From Allomyces macrogynus ATCC 38327 (lineage: Eukaryota; Blastocladiomycota; Blastocladiomycetes; Blastocladiales; Blastocladiaceae): a DNA stretch of 34,218 nt. Within the stretch, counting starts at the first letter, position 1. Each line of letters begins with the position of its first letter. Shown piece by piece: positions 1-10,142 of this stretch. Below the pieces are notes generated by a model. It did not search any database. It worked only from the letters and a program-made list of their open reading frames with translations, and was not told the origin of the DNA. The stretch is from positions 228,215 through 262,432 of the forward strand of contig GG745360.1 in NCBI GenBank assembly GCA_000151295.1. Direction: 5' to 3'. A program made the position numbers and the translations under genes.

Positions 1-795
1 CAGGATCGGGCGCGGGCCACGTCGGCGTCCTCGATGGCGCAGCACCATTAAACGACGACAGCGGGGGCACCGAGCCCGACGGGCGAAATGCAAACGCGGG
101 TCGGGCAGGTGCCGACGTCGAGGTGGCCGAGCCCGGGGCACGGAACGAGAAATTGCGTGCGGGTGGACGGATACCGCTACTCGAAGCCGGGTCGGACGAC
201 GGCGGAACGAGTGACGGCGCGGAGCCGCTGCTCGGGCGAGATTGGCGCAGAAGTACGTCGAGGTTGTTCATGGGGCCGCTCGTCGATGATGGAACAATGC
301 CATTGCTCGTAGATGGGCCGCCCGGTGGGCGACCAACGCCGACTGGCGCGAGCGCCGAGTTCCAGGAACCTGCAGGGCCCATTCGCTTGGTGTTATTGGC
401 AGTGTAGTCTTGCAGAATGAAAGCTCGGCAGGCGGGTCCGGCCGTTGTGTACGGAGATAGGTCCAGTTGGCTGCAGTCACTTCCTGAGCGTCCACCACGG
501 CGCAGTTTCGGCCCTGGCGGGCTCTTGAGCGTCTCGTATTGTAATGCAGCAAGTCTCGTCGTGCAGGACGGGCTGTCGGGACAGTGTTGCGGCGTGCAAC
601 AGCATCGGTGGTGCACGAGCTGCCGCAAGCAGCGCCATCGAGTCACAGCTCTGCACCCACCGCACTGCCAGACCTGTCGACTGCACGCGACCAAATCTAC
701 CGCACACATCAGGGTGATCACGTCGCCGACGGCTTCTTCCACTACGGCGAAGATCACGACGACGCTGCCGCCGAACAGTGCGACAACGACGAGCA
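1..795 (-). CDS. Unrecognised membrane-anchored, Cys-rich then Ser/Pro/Ala-rich protein (partial, runs off left edge)
   Basis: The minus strand has no stop from about position 955 down to position 1, so the frame continues beyond the window. Reading from about 795, a strongly hydrophobic segment (begins VLLVVVALFGGSVVVIFAVV) is preceded by an Arg-rich stretch, as in a signal anchor. A Cys-rich part follows, then about 110 residues of Ser, Pro, Ala and Gly in which third codon positions are mostly G or C, as in the confirmed genes nearby. The overlapping plus-strand frames look like shadows. The start is not fixed: the first in-frame ATG is at 709, which would drop the hydrophobic segment, and a possible acceptor (GGGTAG, ending at 799) suggests an upstream exon that would overlap the next gene. 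No family recognised. In GC-rich DNA a chance open frame of this length is possible, so confidence is limited. Confidence 0.42.
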
Positions 796-858
796 GCACT
801 ACCCGCAGAGGACGCCGGTCCGCCAAGGCAACACGAAGACCATACGATCGCCGCCACC

Positions 859-3451
859 ATGGCCTCCGCGACGCGCACACCACACGCGCACGCCTACCCG
901 GCCAGGACACCAAGCACGACCGGACCACAGGCCGTTCCCATGTCCGCCGACGCCGTCAATGCCTACGCCATGGCCATAGCCATGAACGCTGCCGCCGCCG
1001 GCACGCCGCGCACCAACTCGACGGGCCACGCGGCCAGGCCTCACGCGCACACCTACACGGCCCCTCCACGCACTTCGCCCGCGCCCGTCGCGATGGCATC
1101 GTACCAGCCCGACTATGCGCTCGTCTCGCGCGTTCGCCCACCCGGGTCCTCGGCGCCTTGGGCGCCCAACGCGCCGCCCACCTCGATTGAGGAGATTGCG
1201 TCGCTGCTCAAGGGCGGGTACCACAACCGCATTTTGCTCGCACTCAACTCGACGCTGCCCAACGAAATCGACTGGGCGCTCTCGACGCTATGCTACATCT
1301 CGCACGTCGCCGACCATTTCCATCTCTTGACGATTCCGGGACTCGTCGAGGTGCTGCTCGATATGGCTGAAGAGTACCTCGGGCTCGACGAAATTGAGAT
1401 TGCTTTCCACCGGCCCGTCACGGGGAGACTGGTGGAAAAGCCGACGCTGGACGAAGATGCTGCTGCGTCGGCCGAGGGGGGCGCAGGGCGACGTTGATAT
1501 CGTCATGGACGACGTGGAGCCGGCAATTCCGCCATCCGACCAACCTGTTGCGGCCACGTCAACTTCTCCTGCATCAGCGAACTTGAACGGGTCTGATGCG
1601 ATCGACGAATTGGTGTCGGTGGCCAACACGAGCGAAACCCTGCCCAGCGAAGACCAGCCGGCTCCCGCCGACGACGCGACTACCGACCAGGTCATGGCCG
1701 ATCCGCTATCGCAGACCGTTGACCAGGGCACCAAGTTGGACGACGGTGTGCCCAACGATGCTGAGGACGAGGAAGTCGACGAGGAGGAGGATGAAGAAGA
1801 GGATGATCTCGTCGAGTACCACCTCGTCGGTGACCTGGACCCGCTCGCCGATCACCTCGTCTCGCCGCATCGCCCCGAGCAGCACGTGCGCGCCTTGCTG
1901 ATCCTACACACGCTGCGCAACGCCTCGTTTCTGCCGCACAACACGACTGCGCTCTTGCAGCACGCGCCGACTCTCGTGAGTCTCGCCGTACGCATCCTGC
2001 ACCAGCGGCACATGCCACACTTTGTCGAACCGCGGCACCTCGTGCTCGACCTGATTGAGAACCTCGCCCCGCATCTCGCCTTGTCGCTGCGCAACAAGCT
2101 CGACGTGGTGCTTGTCGACACGTTGCACACGATCGCCGTTGACGCGACCTCGGACCGCGGCGCGATCATTGCCGCGCTCACGGCGCTCGCAAGGCTTGCC
2201 ACGACCGAGCGCAACGAGCCCATGGTTCGCGAAGGGCTCGTGCGGCACCCGACCACGATTGCGCGCGCAATCGACCTCCTGGCACTCGTCGACCGCGACG
2301 ACGTGCTCGTGCAGGCCGCGCTCGAGTATCTCTACCAGATCACGCTCCTCTCGCCAGAGACGACGGCCGTAGTGCTCGACAATTTGCCACGCCAGGCGCT
2401 GCCTGTGCTCGTGCACTGCATGCGGCACCGCGTGCCCACGTCCAAGGGGATCGAACCGCAGCCCGTGCCCGCGGTGTCAAGTGCCCCAACGTTGTCGCGC
2501 GAAGCCAGGCGGCGCGCCATGGACGAGCGCGTTGCCAAGGCCGCTGTGATCACGGCCAATGTCGCGGCGCCGACTGATGACAGCAAGGCCGCGCTCCTCG
2601 CGCTGCAGTGGGCGAAACTCCATGTGTACCCGGACCCGCAAGTCGGCAAAGTCCCCAAGGCGCAATTCCTCGCGAGCTACGAGCAGTACCTCGCGTCGCT
2701 CCCCGCACCCCCAACGCTCCGCACCGTCGCGTGGCCCGACGCCGGCACGACCGCGACGCGGCTCGACGTTGATCCGCTCGTGCGCCTGCTGTTGACCATC
2801 GTCCCCGGCTCGGCCGTCACCCCCGACCACCACGTGATTGGTCTCGCTCTCAACCCCACCCCCACAGCCGTGCTGGGCCCCGTCGTCCTCGACGCCCCCT
2901 ACCCGTGCGCGTGGGCTGGGTGCGACCACTCGGCCGCCGCGCTCGGTGACCTGCACACGCACGTCGACATCGCGCACTTGGCGACTGCGCACGCGGCGCA
3001 CGGCACCGCGTGCCCGATATCCGGATGCACGTGGCAAGTGCCCACGACGCTCGCGGCGCACGCCGACCGCGCGTTCCGGCGGCACGTGCTCACGCACGTC
3101 CCGCCCACCCCCACGTCGACCACACCACCGACCCCGCCGGCGACAATCGACGTCCCCACGAGTTTCGCGCACCAGATTGCGGCAGAATGCATGGCCGACC
3201 CGGTCGGTGTGCCGTACACGGCGGCGCTCGTCGTGCGCAATTTGGCGCATGGGGTGATGGCGGTGCCCGATGCGGCACTGGATGTGGGGGTTGATGCGCG
3301 GCCGCCGGCGAATGCGCTCGAGGCGCGGATGCGCGGGCGGGATGCGGCCGCGGCGTTGCTTGCGGGAGTGAAGGATGAACTGGTGTGGATGTGTGCGGCG
3401 TACCCGCGGTTGGCGCGGCACTTGGTGCCGATTGTGAGTGAGGTGTTTTGA
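859..3451 (+). CDS. RSC9: Rsc9/ARID2-like subunit of a SWI/SNF-family chromatin remodelling complex (one-base frame shift at 1476-1481)
   Basis: The start ATG at 859 sits in a perfect CCGCCACCATGG context. After a Pro/Ala/Thr-rich leader, residues about 110-190 carry the ARID2/Rsc9 signature (LNSTLPNEIDWALSTLCYIS, then a Leu-rich helix). An acidic linker (EDEEVDEEEDEEEDD) and armadillo-like helices follow. Next comes an RFX-type winged helix (ALQWAKLHVYPDP near 2600 to HHVIGLALNP near 2860), then two C2H2-type zinc fingers (first Cys pair near 2906-2926, second from about 3012). This order matches ARID2, which has ARID, ARM, RFX and zinc fingers, but I see no ARID domain. The frame moves by +1 between about 1432 and 1500. 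Removing one G from the G6 run at 1476-1481 restores one 863-residue protein (2,592 nt, divisible by three). A 55-nt intron 1432-1486 (GTGGAA...GCAG) also fits the phase but has a poor donor. Role from family knowledge: nucleosome remodelling at promoters. It converges with the GNAT gene, 114 bp away. Confidence 0.8.
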
Positions 3452-3565
3452 GGGAGGATTTGGAGGACAAAAATGATTTGTTTCGTGCACGAGAGTTGCG
3501 ATCGCCGATTGCAGAGTGGATTCTATTCGCGCGACAATACGGTTAACGACTACCACGGTCCACCT

Positions 3566-4246
3566 CTACACGTCCTCCTCCTCGGGCGCAATCTCCTTGC
3601 GCATCGCAATCAAATGGCACGGCACGACCAGGCACGAGGCCGGATCAATCCCAAACTCCTCCCACTTGCGCTCTTCAAACTGCACAAACCCCATCTTGCC
3701 GTAAATCTCAAGCAAGTGCGGCTGCACCGAGACCACTTCAATCACGAGCGTGTCCTCCTTCAACACGCGGCGCACGAGCGCCTCAACCGCGCGCATCATA
3801 GTCTTGGCGACGCCCCGGCGGTGCACATTCGGGTGCACCGCAAGCATCCCAAACAGCGGCTTGCCCGAGGGCCGGTCGAGGTGCACCTGCACCGACGCGG
3901 CGAGCGGGACGCCCTGCGCGCCGGGAGTGCTCGTCAGGTCATCGGCGGCGGGCGGCGCGACGGAAGACACCGGCCAGTCGAGCACGAGGAAGCATGATTC
4001 GGGTGCGTCGATTTCCTCGAGAACCTCTTCGAGGATGGCGCGGTTGTAGAACGATGGCGCCTTGAACCAGCGCGCGTCGACGTATGCGAGGTTCGTCAGG
4101 TGGACAATGCCCTGGGCGTCGGCGGACGTCGCGAGCCGTACGCGCAGCTCCGGGTCGGCGGGGAAGCCCGTGGCGACCGCGTCGGGGGTCGACGTGACGA
4201 GGACGGCCACGGCGGTGGGGTCGACGTATTGGGCGTGCGCGGACAT
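3566..4246 (-). CDS. GNAT-family N-acetyltransferase
   Basis: Single-exon protein of 226 residues with an ATG at 4246. The N-terminal part (about residues 30-60) has the GNAT alpha1 region (LRVRLATSADAQGIVHLTN). The acetyl-CoA pyrophosphate-binding motif A is GMLAVHPNVHRRGVAKTMMR at about residues 133-152, with the Arg-Arg-Gly-Val-Ala loop standing for the usual R/Q-x-x-G-x-G/A. Motif B follows (LLEIYGKMGFVQFEERKW), the typical end of a small-molecule or peptide acetyltransferase. The C-terminus is a short acidic tail. The substrate cannot be told from sequence. It is likely cytosolic, with no signal peptide or membrane segment seen. The gene converges on the Rsc9-like gene and stands alone otherwise. 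Confidence 0.85.
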   Translation of the reverse strand: MSAHAQYVDPTAVAVLVTSTPDAVATGFPADPELRVRLATSADAQGIVHLTNLAYVDARWFKAPSFYNRAILEEVLEEIDAPESCFLVLDWPVSSVAPPAADDLTSTPGAQGVPLAASVQVHLDRPSGKPLFGMLAVHPNVHRRGVAKTMMRAVEALVRRVLKEDTLVIEVVSVQPHLLEIYGKMGFVQFEERKWEEFGIDPASCLVVPCHLIAMRKEIAPEEEDV

Positions 4247-5544
4247 GGTGGCACGAAGAGCGAGAATGGCGGGTGGTCGAGCGGAGCAAGCGCAAGGTGC
4301 GAATCTGTGAAATGGGAGAATGGTTGATTTGTAGGGTCAGACCAGGAATCAAAATGCAGGGTTGCTCCACCACATCGATCTGCTCGCAAGAATCGACCCG
4401 GCGAAACAGTTGCGCCGTGCAATGCGTGCAAAATAGAGACGGGCCGGCGTGCGCCAGGGAGCGCGCTGGGTTCCTTCGGATTCCTTCACACTGGCCCAGC
4501 TCTGCAGCTCCTCATCGAAGTCAGCCAGACCGGCCATCAGGTACGAACCAGTGGAAACAGTGCTGAAGCTGAAACCGACCAGTTTGTGCACCAAGCAAGA
4601 GGGATTCGTAGATTGAAATGTCGCCCCAAATGCACCAAGTTGCGGCGCTAAATGTTGGACGGGTTTGCACCAACGATGTGCCGCGTCAAACAACAGTGTC
4701 GTGGGCGCCTCTGATGAGCGGGCTGGCTGCTTGGCCTCATTGGGTGTCATAACATCGAGTTCAGGAAATGCCCCTTCTATCCTGGGTCTGGGTGCGCTGG
4801 CCGCTGTGACACTGATCATGCAGCTTCACTGACTGCCATCGCTGGTGGGGCACGCGCGACGGTGGGGGATCGGTCTGGTACATCCATGATTCTCCTTGGT
4901 GATGCCGCTTCAAGAAGCCTGATTCGTGTCAGAAAATTCCAGCCTGGCGTTGCGCTCGGATTGATATGGTTCACGCCAAATTCCAAAAGCCGAAGAAAGA
5001 GACGTTTTGAGCATTCTCCCGCCAGTATATGAACTTGCTGTTGATTGGCCTCTCCCATCGTTCACCACGCTCTGTAGTCTTGAATGCCAGAAACATTCGC
5101 GACGGCCATGATTCGTGGACAGCATGACGCTGTGATTGCTCCGCGTTCATACCACAACATGCTGCATGTCACACTCTGTTGGCTGCGATTTAGATGGGCC
5201 AGAATCCGATTTTGCGCAGTTTGTAGCTCTTGCTTGGACTTGTGGAGGGCATGTCAGCGAGTTGGGCCCTCCTGGGAAACATCAGTGCAGTAGAAAGAGT
5301 ATCAGTGCAGGTGTTGGAGGACCCAAGTTCATGCTTGAACCTGTGCACAGCTCTTCTTGAGACTCATCAATGGTACTCGAATGATCCAAGCGACAAAGCC
5401 ATTGAAACGGTGTGATCGTTGGTACTGAAGGCAATATACGTCCAAGATCGTCTTCCATTAACATGGTGGGGAATGGCACCCGAGTGCGCTCGTTCTCAAT
5501 CAGGGCAAACGCAAACATCAAGCATCACTTTCGACAAACTCGAA
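4247..5544. other. Region without a supported gene (upstream of GNAT)
   Basis: About 1.3 kb with lower GC and no frame I can assign. On the minus strand two ATG-started frames sit head to tail: 5058-4816 (80 codons) and 4819-4349 (156 codons), overlapping by four bases as ATGA. Neither shows a recognisable motif, and the composition looks like random sequence (many Ser, Arg, Trp and Cys). They could be a lineage-specific small gene or noise. No tRNA, repeat or mobile-element signature seen. Confidence 0.4.
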
Positions 5545-7100
5545 CTAATCCTCAGCCTCTGGCATGCCCTTGAGGCCTGGAGCTGGACTAGGCGGCGTAC
5601 GACCAGCGTTTCCCAGTGTCGCAACTGTCTTCGTCGTGGGAGCGTCAGGCAGAACCGTCAACCCGGTCTGCGGCTGGATTTGCCTATACAGGGCAGGGAA
5701 CACTATGACAGGATCTGCTGGCCCCATGCCTTCCACAAACTTGACGACCTTCGACCGCGTCTCATCAGAGCGGACAGCTTCCACCTGCTCCTGAGTCAGA
5801 CCGACCATTGCTGGGACGCCTGGCGACATGGACGCTGGCGACGTTGCAGCCGTCAGCTGGTAGTCGTCCTTGACAGCTGACTTGGCCGGGCGATCGGGAT
5901 CATGGTCCAGCGCCAAGGCTTCGATCTTGCCCTCGAGACCAGTCGCCTGCTCGACTCCAAGTTGCGCTGCAGCCACAGCACCTGTGCGCTGATCGGCGCG
6001 GGTCACAAGAGCCAGAAGCGAAATCGAATCATGAAGCTGCCACTGCTTGCAAATTCGCTTGACTGTCCAGCATGAAGACGCCCTCTTGCCCGACTACCTC
6101 GACAGCGTTATCGTCCCGGATCACGCGCGCTATATAGTCTGGGAGCCCAAGTGCAATCGAAGTTGATTTGTTGGCGGTGAGTGTGCCTGCAATCGCCGTC
6201 TCGTCAGCGTCCAAACACGCGACGAGCTGTGTGATGCGCTTGACTCCATGGCCACAATGCGAACGGCCAACGCCGCCTTGACGACAATGAGCAACAACTC
6301 GGCCGGAATCACAGGCTGCGCGAGAATCGACTCGGGCTTCCACAAATTGACGTTGGGCGCGTCGGGGAGGTCGCTGACGAGTGTCAGCTTCATCACAGCC
6401 TGGCCGATCTTCGTGGCCAGAAACTTGGCAGCGATCAAGGAAAGACTGGAATAGTCTGACGAGCTCAACGAAAATGGCGCCAATGGTTTGTCTCGAGTCC
6501 CGCCCGACACTGAAACTGCGCCGTGTCGTTGCCGCGGCGAGATCGTGCTGCGCGACGATGTGCCATGCAGTGGCCAATTCCTGAAGAAGCTCGTGGATGA
6601 CGTATTTATCGACGCAAAAGAGTGGCAATCACACGCGGCTCATCCACCACTCGGGCATGCCAAATTGCTTTGCTCAGCGCATCAACATTGACACTCGCGA
6701 GGACACTGCAATCCACGCCGCATGCGACTTCAGAGCATCCAAGCAGTTGTTCCTCATCTATGATCCCAATCAATTCAGGGCGCACGGCGCCTTGTAACCA
6801 AATACAGGTGCTGAGGGTCTCTTTACTTCGGTCGTGTTTCTGAAGACAAGCCAGTTCATTGATTTCTCTGTGAGCACGAGAGAGAAAACTTGATCAACAC
6901 GCAACTTCATTAACCGCGCCATGTTCTTGTCGGGCGCATGGGGAAGATGGAGCACTGCTTTGATCAACTGTGATCAAACCAAATGCCACAAGTTCGGCGA
7001 GTGAGCTCGCCTTACCGTCGTTTCGTCCGCGGAAACCGGGACGATGTGTGATCACATTTGCGGGTGCGGATGGATCCAACGTCGTGCTGCAGTCGCGCAC
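5545..7100 (-). pseudogene. Broken or multi-exon gene of unknown function
   Basis: Pieces of believable coding sequence lie in order on the minus strand but in changing frames. From about 7100 to 6904 there is an open frame ending at a good short intron (6903-6871, GTGTTG, then TTTTCTCTCTCGTGCTCACAG). This joins in phase to a frame read as EINELACLQKHDRSKETLST and onward to about 6625. Further shifts near 6625, 6440, 6245 and 6025 lead to stretches rich in Leu, Ile and Val helices (for example VIPAELLLIVVKAALAVRI). The final frame ends at 5545 with a Pro/Ser/Thr-rich tail. Most shifts are of the one-extra-base kind, but the one near 6245 is the opposite. Either this is a decayed gene or it is a real gene with several sequence errors. 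I do not recognise the family; it is mostly helical with no transmembrane or catalytic signature. Intron donors here are GTGTTG and possibly GTGAGT (near 7171). Confidence 0.4.
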
Positions 7101-7441
7101 GGCACAAACGTTGAAAGAGACAAACCATAGTCCCTCAAGACCGGAACGGGCGAGTCGATCTTACCCAAACTCACTTTGACAGCAAACTCGCGCGAGATCC
7201 TGACTACAATCGGCTACAAGTCAGAAGACAAACATGCAACAATACATCTGCGCATATTGACGACCGCGCGCGGTTCGCGACGTCGCATCGAGCCCCGCAC
7301 GCGGGCCGGGAATAATGAACAAATCCGCAATCGCCAGCAGCTCGGCGGCGGGAGCCAAACTGAACCCCAGCACCCTACCGACCCACGGACTCTCCCGCAA
7401 AGCAAACGGTTTCGCGGCAAACCCTTCATCAACCGGCCCCC

Positions 7442-9201
7442 TTATGCCTTCTTGGCGGCAGCGGCCGCCGCCGCCGGCTCCTTGCGCGCGTACGTGCGGC
7501 GGAACTTGGCGTCGATCTCGGTCAGGTAGTAAGTACCGTCCCAGAGCGCGTCGGTGATATCGCCCGTGGGCTTGTAGTCCTTGGCGTTGTGCACCTTTTC
7601 GCGCAGCTCCATCTGCTTTTCGAACACGGCTGGCGACTGGATCGTGCGTTGCGCGAGCCGGTTGCGCAGATCGACCGACTTGGTAATGTACTCGACCGAT
7701 CCGGAGACGCGCAGCGAGAACATGGACGAAGCGAGACCCGACCCGTACGAGAACATGAGGATGCGCTTGCCCTTGAGCTCGGCCTCGGGGGTCACCTCGA
7801 GCAGCGACAGCAAAGACCCATAGAGCGACGCGCAGTACATGTTGCCAATCATCTTGCACGTGAGCAGCGACGGCTCGGTGCGCGTGGCAAAGAAGTCCTT
7901 CGACACGCCGACAAACGCCTTTTCCACGTCCTTGTCAAAGTAAGAAGTCTCGAGCTTGGTCGCCTGCATGGCCGCGGGCACCGACGCAAACTGCGGCGCG
8001 TTCGGGAACCGCAGGTAGTCGTTCAGGAACAGGCGGCCGGCGGCCTTTTGCACGATCTTGGCGTAGGGCGAGTGGAAGCACGCGTAGTCGGCAAACTCGG
8101 TGAGCGGCAGCGCCGATTTGGTGTGTGCGAGCACTTTCGCCGTGTAGTGCTGGTAGCACTTGTCGACGGCGCGCATGTAGCACACGACCGACTGCGGCCC
8201 ATCGACGACCGGGAACTCGGACGAGAGGTTGGGCTTGTAGAAGTCGTAGACGTTCTCCATGTGCGTGCCGCGCAGACCGCGCTCCATGACGAGCGGCGCG
8301 TTCGGGCCGACCAGCATTGCGACCACACCAACACCCGACGTCGGCCGCGCGGGGCCCGATGCGTAGATGGCAATGTCGCCTGCGACAACGAGCGCGTACC
8401 GCCCGTCCCAGTAGGACGACTCGATCCACTGCACGGCGTTGAAGAGCGCCGAGGTACCGCCGTAGCACGCGTTGGTCGTGGCAATCCCCTCAATCTCCGT
8501 GTTGCCGTGCGCCGCAAACAGGTCCATCAGGTGCGTCTTGACCGACTTGGACTTGTCGATAATCGTCTCCGTCCCGACCTCGAGCCGGCCAATGTCCTTG
8601 TACGAAATATTGTACTTTTCCATGACGTTGCGCACGGCTATTCGTGGGTTCGGGCGGTCAGATCCTGGAGATTCGTGCGAGCACGACCGCAGAACGGCAG
8701 GCAGAGCGAGACGCACCGGTCAGGGCAATCGAGTTGATGTCCTCGCGGTCGTCAATGAAGGCCATTTGCGTCTGGCCCAGGCCGATCGTGTACTTGCCGG
8801 CCGAGACGCCGTCGTGCTTCTCTGTAAACATTTTTCAGGGCGAGGGCGCCAATGGTCAGTTTGGTATGTTCGCGCGTGATCCACGTTACAAAACTCGGTC
8901 CACCCGCAGCGTACCGAGCGCCGACTGCTCAATGCACTGTATTCGTCGTCGACGGGTCGGTGAACAGGCGCAGGGAGCAAGCATCGCGACAGGGATCACA
9001 ATCAGTCTTCCATGGCTCGAAGTCGCAACGAGAACAAGCGACCACAGCGAGCCGCGCGTGGCCGTTCGTTCAGGATCAAGAGCGCAAGGCACGTACGCGG
9101 CGCGGGAAGTAGATGTCCATGGCGAGAATGCCGATATTGGCCGGGTACCGGTTCGCGTCGACGGCGGCCGTGACGTTGGCGTAGGCGGGAGGGACGGCCA
9201 T
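7442..9201 (-). CDS. ERG13: Hydroxymethylglutaryl-CoA synthase, four exons with a 22-nt microexon
   Basis: Condenses acetyl-CoA with acetoacetyl-CoA to HMG-CoA, the step before HMG-CoA reductase in the mevalonate/sterol pathway; expected to be cytosolic. Exons on the minus strand: 9201-9097 (ATG after CATCACC), 8936-8915, 8821-8717 and 8637-7442. They give 475 residues, the usual length. Donors are GTACGT, GTACGC and GTGCGT; acceptors are ATACAG, TTTACAG and GAATAG. The microexon encodes CIEQSAL plus the first base of a Glu codon, and exactly fills the gap between IYFPRR and [17 protein letters not shown]. Catalytic residues known from the family are present: Glu in RLEVGTE (about residue 97), Cys in TTNACYGG (about 135) and His in [16 protein letters not shown]. 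The C-terminus ends in an Ala-rich KKA tail. Nothing suggests a mitochondrial targeting peptide. Confidence 0.96.
8915..8936 (-). other. ERG13: 22-nt microexon of HMG-CoA synthase
   Basis: The 22 bases are flanked by ATACAG on the acceptor side and GTACGC on the donor side. They start in phase 0 and end in phase 1, and supply seven codons plus the G of the next Glu codon. Without them the protein lacks the conserved loop between the first strand (YFPRR) and the [11 protein letters not shown] motif, and the outer exons do not join in phase. The flanking introns are 160 and 93 nt. Confidence 0.9.
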
Positions 9202-10142
9202 GGTGATGGTGATGTTGGAGGTGGGGCGAGTTGCAACTTGCTGGTGGGGTGGTTGATCCAAGGCGTCCGTGCACGAGAGCGGGTCGTCGAGGGCGGGCGC
9301 AGACAAGAAAACGAGGATGAGGGTCGACGACGGGGGCTCGGTCGATCGACTAGGGAGAGAGAGAGAAATGGGCCGGGGCGACAGCTGTCACTGGCACGCC
9401 AAGCCGGGTCGTGGTCGTGCATGGCCGCGTTGAAGTCAGCCTGGCGGCGCGCCGAGCAATCCCTCGCAACGGCACACAAACTCGCCCAATCCCAATTGGG
9501 AACCCTCGATAGAATGCACGGCGCGCGCGGTGGCGAGACGCGTGCAATGGGCGTCGACACGTCGCCCCACACGTCTCGCGGGCCCAACCGTGTTTGCCCG
9601 CCTCTGGCCTCGGTCGACCGCTGCAGGATCACTTGTCCTGATCATTCTGCCAGGCCTCGCGGCCACTGCGACCACTGCCCCTGAACGGCAGCGGACGCGC
9701 GTGCTCAGCGCGTCCTCGTCGCGTTTGTCCCACTCCTTCATGGTAAACGGGGGCCACGACGACGGCATAGGGAACCGAAGGGCTGGGACGACTGTCGTCC
9801 GGTGGAACGAAAGGTTCTTTTGGCGTTTGCTGCGTGTTTGCTCGGCATTCCACCGCGACCTGTCTGATCTGTCAACGTGTGACGCTGCGTCACGCCCCTC
9901 ATCAAAGCCACCGCTGCGCCCAGACTCGCTGCAGGAAACTCGCCTTTCCTGGAAATGTCCTCGTGCTCGCATGAATCGGGTTACCTAAGCCGTGGGTTGA
10001 CCCTGGCGTGCTTGACGCGATTGAAGCGTACAAAATCGATTGACGAGACGCGGAATACTGCTTGGCACGATGCTTCCCTTCTTTCCAGATTTCCCCTAAT
10101 CGCAACGACCTCCACAACGACAACGATGCGACGCGAGAGGCC
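9202..10142. other. Intergenic region between HMG-CoA synthase and the Abp1-like gene
   Basis: About 940 bp holding the promoter side of HMG-CoA synthase and the 3' side of the Abp1-like gene, both on the minus strand. Just upstream of the HMG-CoA synthase ATG is a CA/CT-rich leader on the minus strand, and a GAGA run lies at about 9355-9366. Minus-strand frames at 9853-9629 and 9972-9436 overlap each other and have no ATG in a good context or recognisable motif; I do not call a gene. Confidence 0.4.

Noticed and set aside
1432..1486. A 55-nt intron to explain the Rsc9-like frame change
   Set aside because: It fits the phase, but its donor GTGGAA is unlike every other donor here, and a one-base excess in the G6 run gives a smoother protein. 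Not fully excluded.
2477..3556. 359-codon minus-strand frame
   Set aside because: It is antisense to the Rsc9-like gene and very Arg-rich, the usual shadow of GC-biased codons.
7589..8737. 382-codon plus-strand frame
   Set aside because: It is antisense to HMG-CoA synthase, is Arg/His/Val-rich and is a codon-bias shadow.
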